Below are positions 24,958-32,740 of a DNA stretch of 64,000 nt, one piece after another; within the stretch, counting starts at the first letter, position 1; every line of letters starts with the position of its first letter. The position numbers were made by a program, and so were the translations under genes. Under the pieces are notes generated by a model, which made no database searches, was not told the origin of the DNA, and was given only the letters and a program-made list of their open reading frames with translations. Origin of the DNA: Phycisphaerales bacterium (GTDB lineage Bacteria > Planctomycetota > Phycisphaerae > Phycisphaerales > UBA1924); the NCBI GenBank assembly GCA_029260375.1, contig JAJDDI010000053.1:62001-126000 (forward strand), given 5' to 3'.

Positions 24958-25794
24958 ATGCCGACGCCCATCGCGCCGCCCCCGTTTCTGGCTCAGCCGT
25001 TCGCCGCCGCATCCGCCGCGCAGGGCCGGAGCCTGCTGCGTCTGTCCACGGGCCTTCGCATCAGCCGGGCCGCGGACGATCCCTCGGGACTGATCGCCGC
25101 CGAGGATCTCCGCGCCGCGCTGTCGATCCTGGAAGCCGAGACCCGCTCGCTGGACCGCGCCAGCGCCGTCGCCAGCACCGCCGACGCGTACCTGGGCGAG
25201 ATGAGCGCGCTGCTGCGCGAGGGCGACGCGCTCGCCGTCGCCGCCGCCAACACCGCGGGCATGTCCGACGCCGAGCGCGAGGCGTACCAGCTGGAGATGG
25301 ACTCCATCGCCAACTCCGTCTCACGCATCGCCCAGACCGCCGAGTTCAACGGGCAGAGCCTCTTCAACGGCGCCAACGCCATCGCCATCTCGGGCGGCGC
25401 TGTCGCGCTCGACCAGCTCTCCCTGTCCTCCATCGGGGGCGTCGAGATCGACGGCGCGTCCTACGCGCTCAGCGATGTCGTCTCCGGGGGCAGCGCCGAC
25501 CTGGCGACGAACCCCGAGGCCGCGGCGCAGGTCATGGCCGCGGCGCGCGACCAGATCGCCACCATGCGCGGGCGCATCGGCGCGTTCCAGGCGCACCGCG
25601 TCGAGCCGGGCATCGCCCAGAACGCCGCGGCGACCCGCAACATCTCCAGCGCCCTCTCATTCATCCGCGACACCGACTACGCCGCCGAGACCTCCGAGCT
25701 CGTGCGCATCGGCGTCCTGTCCGCCGCCGCCGCGTCGGCGCTGGTCCTGGGCAACCGGGCCACGGCCAACGCGCTGACGCTGCTGGCCGCCTGA
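24958..25794 (+). CDS. flagellin
   Basis: 278 residues with the conserved flagellin N domain (LRLSTGLRISRAADDPSGLI, ASTADAYLGEMSALLREGD, AEREAYQLEMDSIANSVSRI, FNGQSLFNG) and C domain (RIGAFQAHRVEPGIAQNAAA, ISSALSFIRDTDYAAETSEL), but almost no variable middle, so it forms only the filament core. The unusual N terminus MPTPIAPPPFLAQPFAA replaces the normal MxIxxN opening. No other flagellar gene is in the window. ATG 24958 is picked because the flagellin-like sequence follows; an in-frame extension upstream looks non-coding. Confidence 0.85.
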   Translation: MPTPIAPPPFLAQPFAAASAAQGRSLLRLSTGLRISRAADDPSGLIAAEDLRAALSILEAETRSLDRASAVASTADAYLGEMSALLREGDALAVAAANTAGMSDAEREAYQLEMDSIANSVSRIAQTAEFNGQSLFNGANAIAISGGAVALDQLSLSSIGGVEIDGASYALSDVVSGGSADLATNPEAAAQVMAAARDQIATMRGRIGAFQAHRVEPGIAQNAAATRNISSALSFIRDTDYAAETSELVRIGVLSAAAASALVLGNRATANALTLLAA

Positions 25795-25816
25795 CCCGCC
25801 AACGCAGCCCCCCAAC

Positions 25817-25850
25817 GCACAGGGCCTGCGCCGATGCGCAGGCCCTGTGC
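25817..25850 (+). terminator. strong hairpin after flagellin
   Basis: GCACAGGGCCTGCGC and its exact reverse complement, 15 bp with a 4-base loop, 23 bases after the flagellin stop. There is no T run, so it may be a terminator or an mRNA-stabilising end. Confidence 0.6.
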
Positions 25851-26071
25851 GATTCTGCGCTGAAAGGCGGATCGCGATCAGCGACGGCGACGGGCGCCTC
25901 ACCCCGGGCGCCTTCAACACCGCCGATCTCGCCACCCAGCTCGCCGTCGTCCTGGGCGACATCTTCCTGCACGGGCCACAGATGAACCCGGATTCACCCC
26001 AGCCTCACGCCACGTTCAGACGCGCATCCCATCCTTATCTCTGTCCACAACACCAAAGGAGGACCGCATGA
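25847..26071 (+). CDS. possible small protein upstream of the YciE-like gene
   Basis: A 74-codon frame from a GTG at 25847 to a TGA that overlaps the next ATG in ATGA. The part around RIAISDGDGRLTPGAFNTAD LATQ has third positions almost all G or C, as in real genes here, but the C-terminal third does not, and the start lies inside a hairpin. It could equally be a gene remnant. Included with low confidence because it fills the gap 25795-26067. Confidence 0.25.
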   Translation: MRFCAERRIAISDGDGRLTPGAFNTADLATQLAVVLGDIFLHGPQMNPDSPQPHATFRRASHPYLCPQHQRRTA

Positions 26072-26568
26072 AACTCGACACCCTGCACAAGCTCTACGTC
26101 GAACAGCTCAAAGACCTCTACAGCGCCGAGACCCAACTCATCGAGGCGATCCCGAAGGTCGCCGCCGCCTGCAGCGCCCAGAAGCTCCGCGAAGCGTTCG
26201 AGAGCCACCTCACCGAGACCAAGGAGCACAAGCAACGCCTCGAGCGCATCTTCAAGAAGCTCGACTACAGCCCGGGCGGGCACAGGTGCAAGGCGATGGA
26301 GGGGCTCATCAAGGAGGGCGACGAGATCATCAAGGAAGACGGCGACGCCAAGGTCAAAGACGCCGCCCTCGTCTGCGCCGCCCAGAAGATCGAGCACTAC
26401 GAGATCGGCTCCTACGGCTGCGTCCACGCCTACGCCCGCCTCCTGGGCGAACACCAGGCCTCCGACCTGCTCGCCCAGACCCTCCAGGAAGAGAAACGCG
26501 CCGACGAGAACCTGAGCGAACTCGCCGAGAGCTGGATCAACACCTTCGCCAAGTCCGCCGGCGCCTGA
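26068..26568 (+). CDS. YciE/DUF892 ferritin-like protein
   Basis: 166 residues, four-helix bundle of the DUF892 family: LHKLYVEQLKDLYSAETQLI, ESHLTETKEHKQRLERIFKK, the metal-ligand type helices with AQKIEHYEIGSYGCVHAYAR and TLQEEKRADENLSELAESW. Members are stress-induced proteins with a probable di-iron site. ATG 26068 has a near-perfect AAAGGAGG ribosome site. A terminator follows, so the gene is probably monocistronic. Confidence 0.9.
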   Translation: MKLDTLHKLYVEQLKDLYSAETQLIEAIPKVAAACSAQKLREAFESHLTETKEHKQRLERIFKKLDYSPGGHRCKAMEGLIKEGDEIIKEDGDAKVKDAALVCAAQKIEHYEIGSYGCVHAYARLLGEHQASDLLAQTLQEEKRADENLSELAESWINTFAKSAGA

Positions 26569-26593
26569 CGCAACCCGATCACCATCCTCTCGC

Positions 26594-26620
26594 ACGCCCT
26601 CCCCAGGGGGGCGTTTTCTT
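26594..26620 (+). terminator. terminator of the YciE-like gene
   Basis: CGCCCTCCCC / GGGGGGCG stem closed by a short loop, followed by TTTTCTTTG, 26 bases after the stop. Confidence 0.7.
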
Positions 26621-26651
26621 TGCGCGCCCCGCGCGACTAGCCTCTTCCCTT

Positions 26652-27224
26652 ATGGACATCGCCTGGTACATCCCCCCGCTGATCTTCTCCGCCCGCGTCT
26701 TCGACGTCTCCCTGGGCACCATCCGCATGGTGCTCGTCATCGCCAACCACCGCTACCTCGCCGCGGTGCTCGGCTTCTTCGAGGTCCTCATCTGGGCCAT
26801 GGCCGTCGGCGGCGTCATCAAGTACCTCGACAACCCCTTCGCGCTCGTCTGCTACGCCGGGGGCTTCGCCGCGGGAACCCTCGTGGGCATGATCATCGAG
26901 GACCGCATCGCCCTGGGCTACCGGGTCGTCCAGATCATCAACCGCGACCCCGAACTCCGCGTCGCCGAGTCACTCCGCTCCAAGGACTACCGCGTCACCC
27001 GCCTCGAAGGCGCCGGTCGTGACGGCCCCGTCGAGATCGCCCAAGCCGTTATCCGCAGGCGACACCTGCAGCGTGTGCTGGGCCTGGTCAACTCCATCGC
27101 CCCCGAGGCGTTTGTCACCATCGAACGCGCCGACCGCCCCTCCGGCGGCGCCTTCGCCCCCGCCGCGACGAGCAACAAGTGGCGCCGGCGCACCCCCACC
27201 GCCCCCGCCTCGGTCCGCAAGTAA
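26652..27224 (+). CDS. DUF2179/DUF5698 (UPF0316) membrane protein
   Basis: 190 residues with three membrane segments in the first 90 residues (IPPLIFSARVFDVSLGTIRM, AVLGFFEVLIWAMAVGGVI, ALVCYAGGFAAGTLVGMII) and a cytoplasmic YitT-like DUF2179 domain (DRIALGYRVVQIINRDPELR, LRSKDYRVTRLEGAGRDGPV, RRRHLQRVLGLVNSIAPEAF). These proteins are of unknown function. The tail after VTIERAD is low-complexity and basic. Clear ATG at 26652. Confidence 0.85.
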   Translation: MDIAWYIPPLIFSARVFDVSLGTIRMVLVIANHRYLAAVLGFFEVLIWAMAVGGVIKYLDNPFALVCYAGGFAAGTLVGMIIEDRIALGYRVVQIINRDPELRVAESLRSKDYRVTRLEGAGRDGPVEIAQAVIRRRHLQRVLGLVNSIAPEAFVTIERADRPSGGAFAPAATSNKWRRRTPTAPASVRK

Positions 27225-27377
27225 CCCCACGCCCGATCACACGCCCCCCGTTTCAGGCGCCCCTCCCGCGCCAGCCCGCACATCTTCCGCCCTTTCGCGC
27301 CCCGCTCCCCCCGCCGAGCCAACGCCGTGCCCGCCCTTGGCCGATCCCGCTGCTGCACCACACCGCAGAGGATCACC

Positions 27378-28769
27378 ATGCATCACGACGCCGTGCCCAA
27401 CGCCGCCCACGACCTCCCGCCCGTTCCGGCCGAAAGACTCACGGCGCCCTTCAAACGCTTCCTCGCCCTCTCCTCCGCCGGCGGCCTCCTCCTGCTCCTG
27501 TGCACCGTCATCGCGATGGTCTGGGCCAACTCCTCACTCGCCGACGCCTACCACTACGTCTTCCACGAGCTCCACCTCGACATCTACCTCGGATCCATCC
27601 ACCTCTCCCACGGCCTGGCCCACTGGATCAACGACGCCCTTATGGCGATCTTCTTCCTTGTGGTCGGCCTCGAGATCAAACGCGAGATGCTCGTGGGCGA
27701 GCTCGCCAGCCCCCGCAAGGCCGCGCTGCCCATCATCGCCGCCCTCGGCGGCATGATCGCCCCCGCGCTCATCTTTGCCGTCATCAACTGGGGCCAGCCC
27801 TCGCTCCGCGGCTGGGGCGTCCCGATGGCCACCGACATCGCCTTCGCCCTGGGCATCCTCATGCTCATGGGCGCTCGAGCGCCGCTGCCGCTCAAGGTCT
27901 TCCTCGTCTCGCTCGCCATCATCGACGACCTTGGCGCGCTCGTCGTCATCGCGATCTTCTACACCGAGGACCTCTCCACCACCTACCTCATGTACGCCGG
28001 CGGCGCCATCGCCGTCATGGCCACCTTCAACGCCCTGGGTGTCCGCAAGATCATCCCGTACGTCGCCGTGGGCCTGCTGCTGTGGTTCTTCGTCCTCGAG
28101 TCGGGCGTGCACGCGACCATCGCAGGCGTCCTGACCGCCTGCTGCATCCCCGCCTCGGCCCGCGTCGATTCCATCCGCTTCCTCCGCTCCTCGCGCCAGG
28201 CCCTGGACGTCTTCGAGAACTCGGAGAAGCCGGGCGCCTGTGTCCGCACCAACAGCGAGCAGCGGGCCGCGGTCATGACCCTCGAGCAGAACGCCGAGCA
28301 CGTCGTGCCCCCGCTCCAGCGCCTCGAGCACATCCTCCACCCCTACGCCGCGTTCCTCATCATCCCCCTCTTCGCCGTCGCCAACGCCGGCCTGCACCTC
28401 AGCGCCGAATCGACAGAGGCCATCTCCGGCTCGATCACCCGCGGGGTCGTCGCCGGGCTCCTGTTTGGCAAGCCCATCGGCATCTTCCTCGCCTGCTGGA
28501 TCGCCGTGAAGCTCGGCATCGCCGCGCTCCCCACCGGCGTCTCCTGGAAGCAGCTCCTGGGCGTCGGCTTCCTCGGCGGCATCGGCTTCACCATGGCCCT
28601 GTTCATCGGCAACCTCGCCTACACCGACGCCGCGCAGCTCGAAGCCGCCAAGATGGGCATCATGATCGCCTCCTTCGCCTCCTCCGTCATCGGCGTCGCC
28701 CTCCTGCTCACCTGCCAGACCGAGTCCGGCAAGGCCAAGGCGGGCGCGGCGGAGCCATCGGCGGCCTGA
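27378..28769 (+). CDS. nhaA: Na+/H+ antiporter NhaA
   Basis: 463 residues, about 11-12 membrane segments. The transport aspartates are in SLAIIDDLGALVVIAIFY (the DD pair) and the unwound helix MATDIAFALGILMLMG. Other family marks: AIFFLVVGLEIKREMLVGEL, IAAALGGM-like helix 4 region, GVGFLGGIGFTMALFI near the end. It expels Na+ in exchange for protons and so supports pH and salt homeostasis, fitting a marine or brackish origin. ATG 27378 is preferred to an upstream in-frame extension without membrane character. A hydrophilic insert near residues 260-310 is longer than in E. coli. Confidence 0.93.
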   Translation: MHHDAVPNAAHDLPPVPAERLTAPFKRFLALSSAGGLLLLLCTVIAMVWANSSLADAYHYVFHELHLDIYLGSIHLSHGLAHWINDALMAIFFLVVGLEIKREMLVGELASPRKAALPIIAALGGMIAPALIFAVINWGQPSLRGWGVPMATDIAFALGILMLMGARAPLPLKVFLVSLAIIDDLGALVVIAIFYTEDLSTTYLMYAGGAIAVMATFNALGVRKIIPYVAVGLLLWFFVLESGVHATIAGVLTACCIPASARVDSIRFLRSSRQALDVFENSEKPGACVRTNSEQRAAVMTLEQNAEHVVPPLQRLEHILHPYAAFLIIPLFAVANAGLHLSAESTEAISGSITRGVVAGLLFGKPIGIFLACWIAVKLGIAALPTGVSWKQLLGVGFLGGIGFTMALFIGNLAYTDAAQLEAAKMGIMIASFASSVIGVALLLTCQTESGKAKAGAAEPSAA

Positions 28770-28797
28770 CACCACGGCAATGCACTCGTCTCAGCCC

Positions 28798-28829
28798 AGC
28801 GGCCCCTTGAGAGCGTGGGCCGCTTTCGT
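28798..28829 (+). terminator. terminator of nhaA
   Basis: AGCGGCCC / GGGCCGCT stem (8 bp, 11-base loop) followed by TTCGTG, 29 bases past the stop. Confidence 0.5.
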
Positions 28830-28867
28830 GCGCACGCTCTGCACCAGTGGTACGCTCAGCAACGCCC

Positions 28868-29086
28868 ATGAACCCCCTCGAACTCATCCTCCTCGCCCTC
28901 GCCATCTACCTCGCCCTGGGCGCCCTCTTCGCCATCCCCTTCGCCCTCCGCGGCGCCGCCCGCCTCGATCCCGTCGCCCGCGCAGGCTCCATCCCCTTCA
29001 AGATCCTCATCCTCCCGGGCGCCGTCCTCCTCTGGCCCGCGCTCGCCCTCATGTGGCGCCGCGCCCGCGCGAGGAGCGCCGCATGA
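28868..29086 (+). CDS. small two-segment membrane protein
   Basis: 72 residues: MNPLELILLALAIYLALGAL (membrane segment 1), a short polar turn, IPFKILILPGAVLLWPALAL (segment 2) and a basic end WRRARARSAA, which should be cytoplasmic. It starts a four-gene unit and its stop overlaps the ATG of the next gene in ATGA. No family known to me; the context suggests an accessory of the ferric-reductase/Rieske protein. Confidence 0.7.
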   Translation: MNPLELILLALAIYLALGALFAIPFALRGAARLDPVARAGSIPFKILILPGAVLLWPALALMWRRARARSAA

Positions 29087-29214
29087 CCCGCGCCCAGCGA
29101 AAGGCCCACCTGCTCATCTGGCTCCTGCTCGCGCCGCTCGCGATCGCCGGCGTCACGCTGCTCGTCCTCCGCGCCCCCGCGGCGCCGACACCTGCCCCGG
29201 AGCCCGCCCCGTGA
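29083..29214 (+). CDS. 43-residue single-pass membrane protein
   Basis: MTRAQRKAHLLIWLLLAPLA opens a basic N terminus and one membrane segment, followed by a Pro/Ala-rich tail PTPAPEPAP that should face outward. It is coupled on both sides: its ATG overlaps the previous stop (ATGA) and its TGA overlaps the GTG of the next gene (GTGA). That double coupling is the main reason to call it real despite its size. Confidence 0.65.
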   Translation: MTRAQRKAHLLIWLLLAPLAIAGVTLLVLRAPAAPTPAPEPAP

Positions 29215-30281
29215 GCGCCCGCTACGTCAGCGTCCAGTGGAACACCCACAAAAAGGTCTACGACCTCGTGCTGTGGGCGCTCATCGCCGCCTTCATCGCG
29301 TCATTTGTGATCTTCTCCAAGATCGCCCACACCGGCGAGAGCGCCATCTCCGACGAGATCCTCATCCTCCGCGCCCTGGCGCTGAGCGCGTTCACACTCC
29401 TGACCGTCATCCTGTGCATCGGCCCGCTGGCGAGGCTCGACACCCGCTTCAACGTCCTGCTCTACAACCGCCGCCACCTGGGCGTCTCCATGGCCCTGCT
29501 CGCCCTCGCGCACGCCGCCCTGGCCACCCTCTATTACGGCGGCTTCGGCGCCCGCAACCCGATCCTCGCCGTCCTCGCCCAGGACAAAACCTTCGCCTCC
29601 GTCAGCGCCTTCCCGTTTGAACTCCCGGGCCTGCTCGCGCTGCTCATCCTGCTTCTCATGGCCGCAACCAGCCACGACTTCTGGCTCAAGAACCTCTCCC
29701 CCCGCTGGTGGAAAGCCCTGCACATGCTCGTGTACGCGGCCTACTTCCTCCTCCTGGCCCACGTCGCCCTGGGCGCCCTCCAGTCCGAACGCAGCCCCGC
29801 CTACCCCGCGCTGCTCCTCGGCAGCGCCGCCGTCGTCACCATCCTGCACATCGCCAGCGCCCTCGTCACCGCGAAGCGCGACGTGCTCCAGCGTCGCGAC
29901 ATCGCCCAGTGGATCGACGTCGCCGCCCCCAGCGACATCCCCATGAACCGCGCCCGCCCCGTGCGCTGCGGCGCCGCGCCGCCCATCGCCGTCTTCCGCT
30001 ACACCGACGAGCAGGGCGAGGCCATCAGCGCCATCCACTCCGTCTGCGCGCACCAGGGCGGCCCTCTCCACGAGGGCAAGGTCGTGGGCGGCTGCATCAC
30101 CTGCCCCTGGCACGGCTACCAGTACCTCCCCGCCAAGGGCCAGTCCCCACCCCCCTACAACGAAACCCTCCCCACCTACCGCGTCCGCCTCACCAACGGA
30201 CGCGTCGAGGTCGATCCAAACCCCCTCCCCCCGGGCACGCCCACGCCGCCCGCGCGCCCCGGAGGAGTGACCGATGTCTGA
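29211..30281 (+). CDS. ferric-reductase-like membrane domain fused to a Rieske 2Fe-2S domain
   Basis: 356 residues. The N-terminal 220 have about six membrane segments with haem-type histidines in RRHLGVSMALLALAHAAL and WWKALHMLVYAAYFLLLAHV, as in the YedZ/MsrQ/ferric reductase superfamily. The C-terminal part is a cytoplasmic Rieske-type ferredoxin domain with CAHQGG and CPWHGYQY cluster motifs. Electrons could pass between a Rieske centre and haem across the membrane; the direction and partner are unknown. GTG start at 29211. The stop overlaps the next gene by eight bases. Confidence 0.85.
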   Translation: MSARYVSVQWNTHKKVYDLVLWALIAAFIASFVIFSKIAHTGESAISDEILILRALALSAFTLLTVILCIGPLARLDTRFNVLLYNRRHLGVSMALLALAHAALATLYYGGFGARNPILAVLAQDKTFASVSAFPFELPGLLALLILLLMAATSHDFWLKNLSPRWWKALHMLVYAAYFLLLAHVALGALQSERSPAYPALLLGSAAVVTILHIASALVTAKRDVLQRRDIAQWIDVAAPSDIPMNRARPVRCGAAPPIAVFRYTDEQGEAISAIHSVCAHQGGPLHEGKVVGGCITCPWHGYQYLPAKGQSPPPYNETLPTYRVRLTNGRVEVDPNPLPPGTPTPPARPGGVTDV

Positions 30282-31029
30282 GCGCGACGACTTCTACGTC
30301 GGGTACTTTCCCCTCCCGCGCGCGCACAAGCGCTTCCTCCAGGTCGCGCTCCCGCTGGTCGTGTTCCTGATGGTTTTCTCCGCCGCGGGCATCGCGCTCA
30401 AGCAGCGCGACCCCGGCGCCGGCGTCTGGCAGACGGGCGAGGCGTCAACCTGGACCGGCGTGGTCCGCCTTGATCCCTACCCCGTCCTGCATTCGACCGG
30501 CAGCGACGACAGCAACGTGTACCTGCTCGTGCGCATGGGCAAGCTCGGCGCCCACGACGCCGCCGCCCCGTTCGACAACCGGCCCGTCACCATCCGAGGG
30601 CGCCAGCTCGAGCGCGATGGGCGACGCATGATCGAACTCGACGACGGACCCGGATCCGATCCCGCCATCACGCTCGCAACCGGGACCGCCCCGCAACCAA
30701 TCCCCGCTCCCACCGACCTCGGACCCGCCACCCTCCACGGCGAGATCCTCGACGCCAAGTGCTACCTCGGCGCCATGAAGCCCGGCGACGGCAAGGCCCA
30801 CAAGGCCTGCGCCACCAACTGCATCGCCAGCGGCATCCCCCCCATGCTCTACGCCCGCGCCCCCGACGGCTCCCGCACCTACACCCTCCTCACCAACGAA
30901 TCGGGCGCCCCCATCATCGACTCCCTCCTCCCCTTCATCGGCGAACCCGTCACCATCTCCGGGCGACTCGAACAGCGACCCATCGGACGCGTCCTGCGCG
31001 TGGACGCAAACTCCATCTCTCGCCCCTGA
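30274..31029 (+). CDS. membrane-anchored extracytoplasmic protein with a Cys-rich motif
   Basis: 251 residues: short cytoplasmic start, one membrane anchor (FLQVALPLVVFLMVFSAAGI) and an extracytoplasmic part with two OB-like halves. A striking motif DAKCYLGAMKPGDGKAHKAC is followed by ATNCIASGIPPML, giving Cys, His, Cys and Cys that could hold a metal or haem. Overlapping the ferric-reductase/Rieske gene, it is probably the periplasmic partner of that electron carrier. I know the motif only from uncharacterised proteins. Confidence 0.7.
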   Translation: MSERDDFYVGYFPLPRAHKRFLQVALPLVVFLMVFSAAGIALKQRDPGAGVWQTGEASTWTGVVRLDPYPVLHSTGSDDSNVYLLVRMGKLGAHDAAAPFDNRPVTIRGRQLERDGRRMIELDDGPGSDPAITLATGTAPQPIPAPTDLGPATLHGEILDAKCYLGAMKPGDGKAHKACATNCIASGIPPMLYARAPDGSRTYTLLTNESGAPIIDSLLPFIGEPVTISGRLEQRPIGRVLRVDANSISRP

Positions 31030-31073
31030 TCGGCGCGAGGTCTCGCCCGGTCTTACCAGTACACTCCCCCCAC

Positions 31074-32528
31074 GTGCGCTGCAAGACCTGCGACTACCAG
31101 CTCTGGAATCTCACCGCCCGGACCTGCCCCGAGTGCGGCGACCCCTTCGCGCCCTCCGGCTTCGAGTTCAGGCCCAACGCCGTCGAGTTCCGCTGCCCCC
31201 ACTGCGCACAGTCCTACTACGGCACGACCGCCGAGGGCCACCTCTCCCCCCGCGCCTTCACCTGCGTCTCGTGCAGCCAGCCCATCGACATGGACGAGAT
31301 GGTCGTCCTCCCCGCCCACGGCGTGGACCCGGACCGCGCGGGACGCAGCGACGAGCACTGGGTCCGGCGCGCTCAGCTCGGGCGCGTCCGCGCCTGGTGG
31401 CAGACCAGCGTCCTGGGTCTGTTCAACCCCATCGAGCTCGGGCGGCGCACGCCCCCGAGCGCCGACCTCTGGCCCGCGTGGAAGTACACGGGCCTGAACC
31501 TGCTCATCGTCGGCTCGCTGGGCGTGCTGACCTGGCTCGCGCTGATGACGCTCTCGCTGGCGACCGCCGCCCAGGGCGGCGGCACGGGCGCGGGCATGAT
31601 GATGCTCGGCTTCACGATCATGTACGCCGTGGGCGTAATCGTTGTGCTCGTCTGCATCATGCTCTGGATCCTCCTGGCCCACGCGATCCTGCGTCTGACC
31701 GGCGGCGCCCCCCGCCCCATGCGCGCCACGACATTGAGCATCCTGTATTCCTCGGGCGCGTGCCTGCCCAACCTCATCCCCTGCGTGAACTACTTCTCCT
31801 GGCTCTGGTGGCCCATCAGCGCCGGCCTCGCGCTCATGCAGCTCCAAGGCGTCTCCGCATGGCGCTCGATGACCGCGACCCTCGCCCCGCCGCTGCTCGC
31901 CGTCGCCTCCTTCATCGGGCTCTACGTCTGGCTCATTTTCTGGGCCCTCTCTGTCTCCAACACCGCCATACTCAGCGTGCAGAACTACCAGATGGGTTCC
32001 GCCGCCTGGATCGCGGTCAACACCCACGAACAAAACACCGGCTCACCCGCGCGCCACCCGCTCGAACTCATCAGCTCGGGCGCGCTCGCTCCCAGTGACG
32101 TCACCCACCCCAGCACGCGGACAACCCTGGGCAATGTTCCAGCCAGCGCGCTGTTCCTCTACGAGTTCGCCGGGGCTTCCGCCGAGGATCAGAAAGAAAT
32201 CGCCCAGGCCGAGGCCGACGCGCTGCCCGAGGGCATCACCGCCCAGCGCCTGGGCGACCTCGTGTTCACGCACTACGGCTTCTCGCTCTCCACCAACTTC
32301 AGCCTCTGGAGCGTCATCATCTCGCCCGACCCCGACGCCAACCCGGGCGTCAGATCCATCGACGGCTCCATCTGGGTCGTGCTCTCGTCGGGCTCGATCG
32401 ATGAGATCCTGGAAACCGATTTCAACGCCGAGCTCGAAGCCCAGAACGCCCTCCGCGCCACGTATGACCTCCCCCCCCTGCCCCACCCCAGCGAGGTCAC
32501 CCACGCGCGCCCAGCCGACGCCCCCTAG
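31074..32528 (+). CDS. zinc-ribbon multi-pass membrane protein of unknown function
   Basis: 484 residues from a GTG start. Two zinc ribbons open the protein: CKTCDYQLW with TCPECGDPF, and RCPHCAQSY with TCVSCSQPID. Then follow about five membrane segments (for example LLIVGSLGVLTWLALMTLSL and LLAVASFIGLYVWLIFWAL) in a YIP1-like arrangement, and a soluble C-terminal part of about 150 residues (LFLYEFAGASAEDQKEIAQA) without known domain. Starts 44 bases after the Cys-motif gene; an operon is possible but not shown. Confidence 0.7.
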   Translation: MRCKTCDYQLWNLTARTCPECGDPFAPSGFEFRPNAVEFRCPHCAQSYYGTTAEGHLSPRAFTCVSCSQPIDMDEMVVLPAHGVDPDRAGRSDEHWVRRAQLGRVRAWWQTSVLGLFNPIELGRRTPPSADLWPAWKYTGLNLLIVGSLGVLTWLALMTLSLATAAQGGGTGAGMMMLGFTIMYAVGVIVVLVCIMLWILLAHAILRLTGGAPRPMRATTLSILYSSGACLPNLIPCVNYFSWLWWPISAGLALMQLQGVSAWRSMTATLAPPLLAVASFIGLYVWLIFWALSVSNTAILSVQNYQMGSAAWIAVNTHEQNTGSPARHPLELISSGALAPSDVTHPSTRTTLGNVPASALFLYEFAGASAEDQKEIAQAEADALPEGITAQRLGDLVFTHYGFSLSTNFSLWSVIISPDPDANPGVRSIDGSIWVVLSSGSIDEILETDFNAELEAQNALRATYDLPPLPHPSEVTHARPADAP

Positions 32529-32557
32529 TTGTCTGTTTCAGCGGACATTTATATCCT
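32529..32557 (+). promoter_or_regulatory. candidate promoter of the leader RNA and protease gene
   Basis: TTGTCT (32529-32534) and TATCCT (32552-32557) are separated by 17 bases, each matching the sigma-70 consensus at four of six positions, in an AT-rich patch. Transcription would begin near 32564, just before the structured leader. Confidence 0.4.
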
Positions 32558-32578
32558 CTATTGGCCCCCCCGGTTCTC

Positions 32579-32698
32579 GGACCTCGAGATTCGCCCGAAC
32601 ACGCAGGATCATGGAAACCGTCCATACGGGTGGGGCGAATCGGCTGGGGGTCCATTCGGCCAGCGAGGGGTTCCCCTCATCCTGTGGCCGAGCTTTTT
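32579..32698 (+). ncRNA. structured leader RNA ending in an intrinsic terminator (candidate cis-regulatory RNA)
   Basis: Nested pairings: GGACC (32579-32583) with GGTCC (32649-32653); ATTCGCCC (32589-32596) with GGGCGAAT (32633-32640); and a closed hairpin ATGGA / TCCAT (32611-32625). Directly after comes a long terminator-like hairpin, TCGGCCA with TGGCCGA enclosing GAGGGG TT CCCCTC (32656-32691), followed by GCTTTTTCT. This resembles an aptamer plus expression platform 43 bases before the protease ATG. It could instead be only the terminator of the preceding gene. No known riboswitch class fits by eye. Confidence 0.45.
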
Positions 32699-32740
32699 CT
32701 ATCCGTCAACCACGGATCAAACATCCGGAGAGAGTGCTCA

